From the NCBI GenBank assembly GCA_964436305.1, contig CAYTCI010000002.1:100334-164333 (forward strand): a stretch of DNA of 64,000 bases, written 5' to 3'. How positions within the stretch are numbered: the first letter of the stretch is position 1; each line of letters starts with the position of its first letter. This stretch comes from JAKPUX01 sp964436305. GTDB lineage: Bacteria; Zhuqueibacterota; Zhuqueibacteria; Residuimicrobiales; Residuimicrobiaceae. A model generated the notes under the pieces. The model saw nothing but the letters and a program-made list of their open reading frames with translations, was not told where the DNA came from and did not search any database. The position numbers were made by a program, and so were the translations under genes. This document shows, piece after piece, positions 51,202 through 60,300 of this stretch.

Positions 51202-53118
51202 CTAGCGGATGAGCAAGGGGGCCATCGAGGGCAGCGCGATGAGCACCGGTTCCCGCGTGCCCAGTTGGTGTAGCTGCAGGAGATAGGTCAACTGGCTGCG
51301 TAACAGCGCGGGTAAAAGCGGCCAGGCTGGAATGGCAGCGGTCAGGCTGGCGGGGGCTGAGGAGAGCTTCTGCTCGATCACGCCACTGCCCGCCTCCTGG
51401 CTGAGGAGGTCAAAGAGCTTCTTGAAGGCGTCCCAGGGTTCCTGCGGCGGCGGGTAGAGCCGCAAACGCACCTTCTGGTCGGGGGCGATGCCGATGCGGC
51501 GTTTGGCCAGGTTGAGCGCCGTCCGCAAGCCGCCGAGGGTATCGACCAGGCCGCTGGTCAGGGCGGCCTCGCCCGTCCAGACCCGGCCGCGCGCCAGCAG
51601 ACGCGCCTCCTCGAAGGATTTGCCCCGGCTGTCGGCAACCCGCTGAACAAAGCGCTGATAGATATTGGCGGAGAGCTGGCGGTACAGCTTCTTGTCCCTG
51701 TCGCTGAAGGGGAGCAGAGGGTTGAGGAAGAGCGCTCCCGCGCTGCTCTTCAGGGTGTCCATATGGGCGCCGATCTTGCCGAGGGTGCCGCTGAGGTTCG
51801 GGATGGTCGAGATCACCCCGATCGAACCGGTGATGCTCTGCGGATGGGCGATCAGCGTATCACACGCCATTGCGATATAATAGCCACCCGAGGCCGCGAC
51901 ATCACTCATCGAGGCGTAGAGGGGTTTGACCTTGCGGGTCTGCTCGAGCTCTTCCCAGATCTCATCAGCGGCCATGACCGAGCCACCGGGGCTGTCAATA
52001 CGCAGGATGATCGCCTTGATGCGCTTGTCCTCACGCGCCTGCCGGATGTAACGCACGAAGTTCCGCGAGGCGACCATTGCCTGATCGAACAGAGGGGTTG
52101 ATTCGGTCTCACCACTGACGATCAGGCCGGAGGCGCAGATCAGCGCGATCTGCTTGCCCTCTACGACCGGCTTGACGTTCTTTTCGGCGCTGTGGATATA
52201 ATTGGCCACGGTGACCAGCGGATTCTTTTTGGTGGTGGTATCACCGTCGGCTTTATGGCGCAAGAGCCGATCGCGTACATACCCTTCAGGGCGGATGGCG
52301 TCGATAAAGCCCGCATCCAGCAGCGAATCGGCGGTATAGAGGCCGCGGTTGAGGGCGGCTGCCGCCGTCCTGGGATCGAGTTTGCGGCTGGCTGTCACCG
52401 CCTTGAGGAAGCTCTCCTGCCGCTGCTGCAGCAGGGCACGCAGGGACTCACGCGCGGGGGCGCTGAATCCGGTCCGGCTGTAGGTCTCGCCCGCGGACTT
52501 GAACTCCTCGAACTGTTCGACATAGAACTGGATGCCGAGCCGGTCGAGGGTCTCCTTCCAGAAGATCTCCTCGATGGCGAAACCGTTGAGTTCGAGCAAA
52601 CCTTCGGTCGGCATGAAGATCGAATCGGCGGCTGAGGCGAAATAGTAATCCAGCTCCCCGCCCATGTCGAGATAGGCGAGGAAAGGCTTGCCCGAGCTCT
52701 TGAAATCGATCAGGGCCTCGCGGATTTCCGTGGCTTTGGCCATGCCGCAGCTCAGATCGCCGGAGCGGTAAAAAAGCCCGCGGATCCGGTCATCGGTTTT
52801 GGCACGCTGGATGCCGTTGAGGAGGTCGAGCATGGTCGCGCTTTGCGCCTCGCCGCCGAAGAGGGAGAGGGGGGCTGTCTGCAGGTTCTCCGGCAGATCG
52901 CCGCGGATACGCAGCTCGATCACCGAGCCGGCCTTGATCTCCACCGGCTTTTCGGTGAAGGGCCCCTTGACCAGGGCGAAGAGTCCGACGATGAAAAAGA
53001 CCACGCCGAGGAAAAAGAGAAAGGTGAAGAGGACAAGGATGAGCCACCACCGGCTCTTGCGCTGCGGTGTTGCCGCTGCGGCCGGCGGCTGGGGATACGG
53101 GGGCATTTGCTCCATCAT
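51202..53118 (-). CDS. sppA: Signal peptide peptidase SppA, 67K type
   Basis: 638 residues. Proline-rich cytoplasmic start, one membrane helix (WLILVLFTFLFFLGVVFF), then two tandem S49 modules. The catalytic lysine is K207 in EEFKSAGETY of the first half and the serine is S410 in SDVAASGGYY of the second half, matching the E. coli arrangement. It degrades cleaved signal peptides at the periplasmic membrane face. The last about 90 residues after the peptidase are extra. AGGAG precedes; 39 bases after plsC. Confidence 0.95.
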   Translation of the reverse strand: MMEQMPPYPQPPAAAATPQRKSRWWLILVLFTFLFFLGVVFFIVGLFALVKGPFTEKPVEIKAGSVIELRIRGDLPENLQTAPLSLFGGEAQSATMLDLLNGIQRAKTDDRIRGLFYRSGDLSCGMAKATEIREALIDFKSSGKPFLAYLDMGGELDYYFASAADSIFMPTEGLLELNGFAIEEIFWKETLDRLGIQFYVEQFEEFKSAGETYSRTGFSAPARESLRALLQQRQESFLKAVTASRKLDPRTAAAALNRGLYTADSLLDAGFIDAIRPEGYVRDRLLRHKADGDTTTKKNPLVTVANYIHSAEKNVKPVVEGKQIALICASGLIVSGETESTPLFDQAMVASRNFVRYIRQAREDKRIKAIILRIDSPGGSVMAADEIWEELEQTRKVKPLYASMSDVAASGGYYIAMACDTLIAHPQSITGSIGVISTIPNLSGTLGKIGAHMDTLKSSAGALFLNPLLPFSDRDKKLYRQLSANIYQRFVQRVADSRGKSFEEARLLARGRVWTGEAALTSGLVDTLGGLRTALNLAKRRIGIAPDQKVRLRLYPPPQEPWDAFKKLFDLLSQEAGSGVIEQKLSSAPASLTAAIPAWPLLPALLRSQLTYLLQLHQLGTREPVLIALPSMAPLLIR

Positions 53119-53157
53119 CAGCTCCTGAATGAAAGAAGACGAGATTGAACCGTACTG

Positions 53158-53955
53158 CTAGAACGCACGCGGCCGGACCACACCGGCCGCATCGACCTGT
53201 TCATCGGACACGCCCTGCCACGAGGCGATCTGCCGGATGATCGCTGTCCGGACTTGCCGGGTCAGCTGCGGCACATCCTCCTTGTTCATGCCGGCCGTCT
53301 CCACCGGGGGCAGGACCTGGATCTTGATGTCATGCCGGTCGCCGAAGATCCAGGAGTGCTTGGGCAGGCAGTCGCTGGCGCCCTCGATGGCCAACGGCAA
53401 GATGGGCACCTGCGCCTTGACCGCCAAAAAGAAAGCACCCTCATTGAAATCGTAGACGCGCCGGTCCTCCGAGCGGGTGCCCTCCGGGAAAAAGAAGACG
53501 GAGCACTTGCGGTCCAGATAGAGGCGCGCGGCCTTGAGCGCCTGGACACCGCTGCGGGTGCTCGCCCGGTCCAGCGGAATATCGCCGGCCAGGCGCATCA
53601 TCCAGCCGAGGACGGGGATGCGGAACAGCGGCTCCTTGGCTACCCATTTGTATTCCATGGGCAGCAGGGCCAGCATCGGGATGTCGAGAACGGATTGATG
53701 ATTGGCGACAACGACATAAGGCCGGCGCGGATCCCGGATCTCCGCCCCCGCCACGCGCGCGCGCCAGGAGGGGCCGAGGACGGCGATCGGGTGGGCCAGC
53801 CAGCGGAAAAAACGGCCGGTGTGGTAGCGGGCGGGATCGCGGTCCAGCAACCAGACCAGCGCCGTCAGGGGCAGCCAGAGCAGAATCAACAGGACAAAAA
53901 GCAGCCATACTACGGCAGAAAGCAGGGCACTCAGGATTTTCGGTCTGCTCGCCAT
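53158..53955 (-). CDS. plsC: 1-acyl-sn-glycerol-3-phosphate acyltransferase PlsC
   Basis: 265 residues with an N-terminal hydrophobic segment (about 8-37). The HX4D catalytic motif is H86-QSVL-D91, and the substrate motif is FFPEGTRSED near 155. LPLAIEG follows. It makes phosphatidic acid at the inner membrane. Upstream of sppA in one transcript. Confidence 0.94.
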   Translation of the reverse strand: MASRPKILSALLSAVVWLLFVLLILLWLPLTALVWLLDRDPARYHTGRFFRWLAHPIAVLGPSWRARVAGAEIRDPRRPYVVVANHQSVLDIPMLALLPMEYKWVAKEPLFRIPVLGWMMRLAGDIPLDRASTRSGVQALKAARLYLDRKCSVFFFPEGTRSEDRRVYDFNEGAFFLAVKAQVPILPLAIEGASDCLPKHSWIFGDRHDIKIQVLPPVETAGMNKEDVPQLTRQVRTAIIRQIASWQGVSDEQVDAAGVVRPRAF

Positions 53956-54077
53956 CGTCTAATACCCTCCGCATCAGGAATCGATTGCTTCAATATACAA
54001 CACTTCAGGCTACGAAAAAAGATAAAAGTAGCATCTCTGGAGCTTGCCGGACGAGCTGCAACTTTTTCAAATAAATA

Positions 54078-54106
54078 TTGACTTTTAATCCATGGGATGA
54101 TATTTT
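54078..54106 (+). promoter_or_regulatory. Promoter of the CsgG-like gene
   Basis: TTGACT, 17 bases, TATTTT in an A+T-rich region, about 50 bases before the start codon. Confidence 0.6.
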
Positions 54107-54157
54107 GAATCTGTTGAACGGAAGATGGATCATCGTGGACAAACCGGGAGTGCGGTC

Positions 54158-55609
54158 ATGGCCAAGCAGCGTGTCGTTTTTGTGGCGGGATTTCTTACTA
54201 TACTCTTCTTCGCATGCGGGCTGGTTGGCACCGCCGCCGTTGCCCAGGATCTGAAATGTTTCATCCTGACACCGCCGGATCAGGTGATGGAGGGAGTCCG
54301 CCAGATGGCGGTCGCCGATTTTGCGGTCACCTCGCGTTACGAATCGGAGAAAAAGCCCGTCGGCCGCAAGAGCCTCGACAAGATCCTCAACACCATCGAA
54401 AATGTCGCCGCCAGCGGCGATCAGGGGCCGATGCCCTTCACGGATGCCGGCAAAAAGCTCGCGGACCTGCTCATCACCCGGATGGTCGAAGCGGACCGGG
54501 GCGTCAAGGATGTCGGCTCGGGATTTCTCGGCCTCAAACGCAAGGAGGGCAAGAGCTTCCAGGAGGGCGCCCGCACCAATGTCTTCGTGGTTGTGGAACG
54601 GCAGCGCATGGAACAGATCCTTGAGGAGATGAAGCTCGGCCAGAGCGGCCTGATCGATGAGACCCAGGCCGCCCAGGTGGGCAAGCTCCTCGGTGTTGAC
54701 GCCATCCTCACCGGCACCGTCAATGCAGCCGTGAAGGATAGCTGGGATTCCGAAACCCGCACCACCACCAAGGGCACCGGCAAGAACAAGGTCGAAGAGA
54801 AGAAAGAGGTCTGGTGCAACAAACGGGTCGCCACCGTCTCGGCAACCATCCGCATCGTCCGTGTCGAGACCGGCCAGCTGATCGGCACCAAGGAGGCCAC
54901 CAACAAGCAGGAGGTCAAGAGCTGCGACGATGACAACAGCAACAAGGGATTACCCCCCGCCGACCAGACCATCGATCTCTGCCTGCAGAACGTCGCCAAA
55001 GAGTTGATCGACTATTATATGCCACGCTTTGAACAGAACAAGTTCGAATTCGCCCGCATCGAGAACCGGGAGTTCAAGCGCCAGGCGGATGCCGCCCGCG
55101 AGAGCATCGACCGCTACGATCTGCAAAATGCCTTTGTCAATTACAGCGCCATTCTCGAACAGGATCCCTATAACCATGCCGCGATCTTTAATGTCGGGCA
55201 ACTGCATGAGGTGGTGGGCAATTATAAAGAGGCTACGCAGAATTACCGGACGGCGGCGAAGCTGGTCAGCAAGGAGGAGCGCTACCGCAAGGCAGTGCAG
55301 CGGGTGGAGAAGCAGGAGACGTACTGGGAGCTGCTGCAGACGATGGGCGTGGAACTGAAAGGGCGCGATTTCACCGCCACGGCCGAGCAGACCTCCGCTG
55401 CTCTCGTGCCGCGGGTGCAGATCGGCGGCTCCGGCTCGGATCGTACCCCCCTCTATGAAAAGCCCGATACCGGCAGCAAGGTGCTGATACGTGTCCCGGG
55501 CGGCATCGAGCTGGAGGTGGCAGCCTCACAGGAGGAGTGGTATCAGGTCAAACTGCTCGATGGCCGCCTCGCCTGGGTGCCCGCAGAAGAGGTCAAGATA
55601 CTGAAATAG
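54158..55609 (+). CDS. Exported CsgG-like protein with TPR and SH3-like domains
   Basis: 483 residues. GGGAG eight bases before the ATG of MAKQRVVF fixes the start. Signal peptide to about 30. Residues 45-300 resemble the CsgG/FlgO curli-type fold (QMAVADFAVTSRYESE; VVERQRMEQILEEMKLGQSG; AAQVGKLLGVDAILTGTVNA; IRIVRVETGQLIGTKEA). One or two TPR units follow (ALQNAFVNYSAILEQDPYNHAAIFNVGQ type, about 330-390), and a bacterial SH3-like domain ends the chain (PLYEKPDTGSKVLIRVPGG...WYQVKLLDGRLAWVPAEE). No lipobox cysteine follows the signal, unlike CsgG. Suggests a periplasmic or outer-membrane assembly protein; no partner secretion genes nearby. Confidence 0.72.
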   Translation: MAKQRVVFVAGFLTILFFACGLVGTAAVAQDLKCFILTPPDQVMEGVRQMAVADFAVTSRYESEKKPVGRKSLDKILNTIENVAASGDQGPMPFTDAGKKLADLLITRMVEADRGVKDVGSGFLGLKRKEGKSFQEGARTNVFVVVERQRMEQILEEMKLGQSGLIDETQAAQVGKLLGVDAILTGTVNAAVKDSWDSETRTTTKGTGKNKVEEKKEVWCNKRVATVSATIRIVRVETGQLIGTKEATNKQEVKSCDDDNSNKGLPPADQTIDLCLQNVAKELIDYYMPRFEQNKFEFARIENREFKRQADAARESIDRYDLQNAFVNYSAILEQDPYNHAAIFNVGQLHEVVGNYKEATQNYRTAAKLVSKEERYRKAVQRVEKQETYWELLQTMGVELKGRDFTATAEQTSAALVPRVQIGGSGSDRTPLYEKPDTGSKVLIRVPGGIELEVAASQEEWYQVKLLDGRLAWVPAEEVKILK

Positions 55610-55631
55610 CCGGTCACCCCCCCGGCTGCCG

Positions 55632-56207
55632 CTATTCCATGTTTTTCAGGATGCCCCGGTCGATCAGCTCCGTGGAGGTCGCGATATCCTCCGGTACCAT
55701 GGAGCTGTCGCTGAGGCCGGGCTTGAGGTCGATGCCGCAGGCGTTATAGACGTGCGCCACATAAGCGGAACAGAAGAACTTTTTCTCCTTGCGCAGGGCA
55801 TCCCGCCGCTCGGGCTGCCAGTTGAACAGGAGCTTGATCCCGACCCAGATCGCGTGCCAGAGGTCATACTTTTTGCCCAGTTCCTCCTGCCCCTTCCGGA
55901 TCATCTGCCAGCGCTGCACGTCGGTCAGCGGCCGCACCGCCGTGAACCAGTGAACCCTCGCCTTGTGTTTCCTGACACCCACCGAGAGTGGTGTGACGCC
56001 GACGCCGCTACCCACCGCCTCCATAACCATCAACCGCTCGAACCACCAGACCGCGATCCCGGCATGGGTGAAACGGGAATGGGTCACCTTTTTGATGATG
56101 CGCGAATAAAAGGTATCGCTTTCATAGAGCAGAATATCGCCATCATGGATGTCGGTGCGGGTGCTGGCATAGTCAAGAAACGCAACCTGATTGACAGGGG
56201 TTCGCAT
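55632..56207 (-). CDS. YiiX/permuted NlpC-P60-like hydrolase
   Basis: 191 residues. THAGIAVW (histidine, near 47) comes before FFCSAYVAHVYN (cysteine, near 152), the reverse of ordinary NlpC/P60, as in the circularly permuted YiiX/YaeF group. DIHDGDILLYESDTFYSRIIKKV is the family opening. No signal peptide. GGAGGGAA precedes the ATG at 56207. Possible amidase or peptidase on wall or lipoprotein substrates; target unknown. Convergent with the CsgG-like gene and 11 bases after corA. Confidence 0.78.
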   Translation of the reverse strand: MRTPVNQVAFLDYASTRTDIHDGDILLYESDTFYSRIIKKVTHSRFTHAGIAVWWFERLMVMEAVGSGVGVTPLSVGVRKHKARVHWFTAVRPLTDVQRWQMIRKGQEELGKKYDLWHAIWVGIKLLFNWQPERRDALRKEKKFFCSAYVAHVYNACGIDLKPGLSDSSMVPEDIATSTELIDRGILKNME

Positions 56208-56218
56208 TGTTCCCTCCC

Positions 56219-57148
56219 TCATTCCCCGTTTGAACCCAACCACCCCTTGCGGCGGAACCAGAAATAAACCGCTACCGCCACCAGCAGCATGGCCAAAAGG
56301 ATGACCGGGTAGCCCAGTGGGTGATGCAGCTCGGGCATAAAGTCAAAGTTCATGCCATAGATACCGACCATAAAGGTGAGCGGCAGGAAAAAGACCGAAA
56401 AGAGGGTGAGGACGCGCATCACTTCATTGGTCCGCTGCGAAGCGAGCGAGATGTGCATGTTGAGCAGGGTATTGGTATTTTCCAGAAGCTGGTCAGCCAG
56501 GAAGAAGAGGCGGTCTGCGGTCTCGATGAGGTCCTGGATCAGCGGGCGGTGCTGATGGGTTTCGATGGTGAGAGAGCGGAGCACGTCCTTGGTGAGAAAG
56601 ATCATCTTTTTAAAGACCGTCGCCTTGCGTTTGAGCAGATAGAGTTCCTGGAGCAGACGCGGTTCGGCGCGGCTCTTGAAGACCTTCTCCTCATGATCAT
56701 CGAGCCGGGCGGCGGCGGCTTCGAGCGGTCGTTCGTAGCTGAGCAGGACCCGCCTGATCAGATCGTGCAGCAGCGTCACCGCGGGTTCGGAGGTTGCCTG
56801 AGCGTCCGCTGCGCTCCAGAGCAGCCGCAGATCCTCGAGAAAGGGCTGATCGAGGCGGTGGATGGTGATGAAAAAATGGCCGTTCCAGAAGATGGCGATT
56901 TTCCGGGTCAAGGCCTGGATCGAATCGGCATCCTCCGGACAGGCCTCGTCATAGGCGCGGATGATGAGAAAGTGGGTATTGTCGAAACGTTCGAACTTGG
57001 GCAGATGCTCGGGCTGAAGGCAGTCCTGTACCGAGGTGGGATGGAGGGTGTAATCTTTTGCGATCCGGTCGAGTTCCGCCGGCGTGGGCTGGATGCAATC
57101 CAGCCAGCGGAAGCCATCCTGCCCTCTGGCGAATACAGTGTTGGTCAT
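56219..57148 (-). CDS. corA: CorA family magnesium/divalent-cation channel
   Basis: 309 residues. Large cytoplasmic domain with the long helix (about 140-250), then two C-terminal membrane helices. YGMNF at the end of the first helix is the selectivity motif, and MPELHHPLGYP is the short external loop. MTNTVFARGQDGFRWLDC starts the protein at 57148; the open frame continues far upstream only as a shadow of the opposite strand gene. Imports Mg2+, possibly Co2+ or Ni2+. Confidence 0.93.
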   Translation of the reverse strand: MTNTVFARGQDGFRWLDCIQPTPAELDRIAKDYTLHPTSVQDCLQPEHLPKFERFDNTHFLIIRAYDEACPEDADSIQALTRKIAIFWNGHFFITIHRLDQPFLEDLRLLWSAADAQATSEPAVTLLHDLIRRVLLSYERPLEAAAARLDDHEEKVFKSRAEPRLLQELYLLKRKATVFKKMIFLTKDVLRSLTIETHQHRPLIQDLIETADRLFFLADQLLENTNTLLNMHISLASQRTNEVMRVLTLFSVFFLPLTFMVGIYGMNFDFMPELHHPLGYPVILLAMLLVAVAVYFWFRRKGWLGSNGE

Positions 57149-57277
57149 GATCTTCAAGCGGTTTTGTTCAAGCTGTCCCTTTCCGTAATGTACATAATCC
57201 GCAGCGTGAAAAAAAGCATTTTGTCCAGCCCGTAATGAAAAATATCTTGCGACAAGGAGCAAATTGTTGTACCTTAC

Positions 57278-57307
57278 TTGAAATCCAGTGGAAATCAGGA
57301 TTATATA
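57278..57307 (+). promoter_or_regulatory. Candidate promoter of the secreted protease gene
   Basis: TTGAAA, 18 bases, TATATA, with more A+T-rich bases after it; ends 33 bases before the ATG used. Confidence 0.5.
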
Positions 57308-57340
57308 AAGTATATAATAACAGAAGGATATGGTACTTCC

Positions 57341-60300
57341 ATGACCGCAAGAAAGATCCTCTTCCTTCCCGCCATCCTGCTGTCGTTGGCCGCCGGTGCC
57401 CAGGCTGCCGGCCGTCCCGTGGAGGGCGCCATCCGTCTGGTCGATCAACCGGGCCGCAGCTGTGGCGTCCCCTTGATCGCCGGCAACGAGGCGCACCTGC
57501 GCGAGAACACCCGGCTGCTGCAGCCGCAGCTGCCGGCCACGCTGGCCAAGGCTGGCGACACCAACCACGAGGTGGGCGATACCCTGAGCTTCTTCACCAT
57601 CGATTTTTCCAGCTCCTCCTATTCCTCGATCAAGGCGGTCTGCAAGAAAAAGACCAGCCACAGCTACATTTTTGTCGGCACCGAGGATCTGGCCGAGGGG
57701 CGGGTGACGGTCGAGGACGTGGATGGCTTTTACACCGCCTTCGAAGCGGCTACGCCCGCCGGCTCGCTCGATCCCGCCCGCGGCATCTATGATCTGGTGA
57801 CCTCGGTCTTCGGCCCGGTGCCAAACCGTTTCAATGAGGAGGCGCTCTACATCCTCATTCATGATATCAAGGACAGCTACAATCCCGATCAGGGCAAACG
57901 GGTCTACATCGCCGGTTACTTCAGCCCCACCGACCAGACAACCGGCTCTTTCAGCAACCGCAAGAACCTGATCAATGTGGATTGCTATCCGCAGAATCCG
58001 GCCGGCGACGGCGCCCTGGCAACCGTCGCGCACGAGTTCCAGCACCTCATTCACAATGGCCTCGATGCCGATGAGGATACCAACGGCCTGTGGGTGAATG
58101 AGGGGGCTTCCGAATACAGCGAAGTCCTTTGCGGCTATGGCCTGCGCAGCCCGGCTTACTATCTGCTCCATCCGCAGCGGTCGCTGACCGAATTCGATGC
58201 CAGTGATGAGAACCTGTGGGATTATCAAAAGGTCGCTCTCTGGACCTACTACCTCGCCGAAAAGTTCGGCCCCGAGTTGATCGGGACGATCGTCCGCGAT
58301 CCCAGGAACAGCATCGATGGGGTGCGCAGCGCCCTGACGACGCGGGGTATCCCCCTCAGCTTTGAGGAGATCCTGACCCACTTTGCGGTCGCCAACTATG
58401 CCGATAATCCGGATCTCGGCGGGAATGGCTGGTATGGCTACAAAAAGATCGTTCTCCCCAGCTTGCCGGCCGCCAAACCCCATGCCGTCTATCCCCTGGC
58501 CGACCAGACCGCCTCGCTGCCGCGCTGGTCGATGGGCTACTTCCGCTTCACCGGCGAGGACTCGACCGCCGTGCTCCATCTCCAGGGCAAGCCGGGCTTC
58601 CAGATGACCGCGGAGGTCTACGAGAACGGCGCCCAAAACGCCCTGCAGAGCCTGACCCTCGATGCCTCCAATGCCGGCAGTTATCCCCTGCAAAACATCG
58701 GGCGTACGGCCGACGCTGCGATCCTGACCGTTGTCAGCATGGGGGCGATCAACGGCTTTACCTATTCGGTGAGCAGCGAGCTGACCGACAACACCCCGCC
58801 GGCGATTCTCAGCGGACCACGGGAGCTGCTGCCGACCGGGCATTCCATCGCCATAGCCTGGCAGACCGATGAACCCGCCGCCAGTCTGATCGAATATGGC
58901 CCCACCGCCAGCTACGGGAGCCGCCTGAGCGACACCACGCTGGTGACCGACCACGTCGCCACCCTCACCGGCCTCGATCCCAACACCCTCTACCATTACC
59001 GGGTCGGCGCCACCGATGCCTATGGCAACGGTCCCCGTTACAGCGCTGATTTCCAGTTTGAGACCGTGGCGGCAATCGACCAGAGCCTCGCCACGGTGCA
59101 GCAGAGCCATGCCTACGCCTATTCGGGACGGAGCCTGACGCGCACCCCGGACGGCCGTCTGCATCTGCTGTATCATGAGGTGGAGGGGAGCCGGCGGTTT
59201 ATCTATCACAAGAGCAGCGCCGATGAGGGGGCCAGCTGGTCCGAAGCGGTGCAGGTGGGCGGCACGCTGTTCCACAGCGGCATGCCCTCACTGGCGGCCG
59301 ACGCCCTGGGCGGGCTGCATGCTGCCTGGCACGCCCGTCCCGTCTCTGGCACCGACAAACTAGGCATCTATTACAGCCATTCCAGCGATGGCGGCGCCAG
59401 TTGGCGCACGCCGGTCCGCCTCAGCGACGCCGATGAGGAGCGGGACATGCTCTATGCGGCCGTCGCCGTCGATCCCGATGGCAATCCGCATGTGGTCTGG
59501 AATTCGGCCAACTATGACGACGATTATGCCGGCGACGTCCTTTATGCCAGCTCGGCGGACGGCGGCTTGACCTGGACCTCGGTGCAGTTGCTTAGCAGTC
59601 TGAGTGGTCCCCGCCGCTGCCACGTCCCGGTGATCGATTTCACGCCCGCCGGGGAGGCCTGGGTGGTCTGGTGCGACGGGGTTTTTGATGATGCGACCCG
59701 TAATGTCTGGAGTGCCCGCCGGGCGAAGGATGCCGCCTGGCAGGCGCCCGTGCAGCTCACCACGTCCGGGGTGTTATACGACCGCTACCCCTCACTGGTC
59801 ATCGACGACTCCGGGGTTGTCCATCTGGCCTGGAGTGACAATTACAAGCCGGGCGACATCCGCATTCTCCATAAATACTATCAGGAGGGCGCCTGGTCTG
59901 CAGCCGAGCCCGCTGCCAGGTCCGCCACCGGTAACGTCAGCAGCCCGAGCCTCACCTGCGATCCGGGGGGGACGGTGGCCCTGCTCTACCATGACGATAT
60001 GGGGTCGGCTTCGCTCGGCCGTTACGTCGCCGCACCCTGGCAGGCCGCTGATTCGCCGGTTCTCGCCAAGAGGGCGGCCACCGATGGCGAGATCATGCTC
60101 AATCTGCGCAGCCAGGGGGAATGGATTTCCGGCGGCAATATCAGCAACGATGCAGTGGATGATCTCTACCCCGAGACGCCCCGGCGGTCTCCCGCCGGCA
60201 GCGTGGATGGTCTGTGGATGCGCACCGTTACCTCCACCGCCAACGAGATCCATTTCCTTCATCTGGCCACCGCCGCCAGCGCCGCCAGCCGGCCGCTGCA

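Noticed and set aside
56219..59275. Open minus-strand frame of 1018 codons extending far beyond CorA
   Set aside because: Only the last 309 residues are CorA-like. The rest lies opposite the secreted protease, which has clear domains on the plus strand; codon bias of a G+C-rich genome opens the antisense frame.
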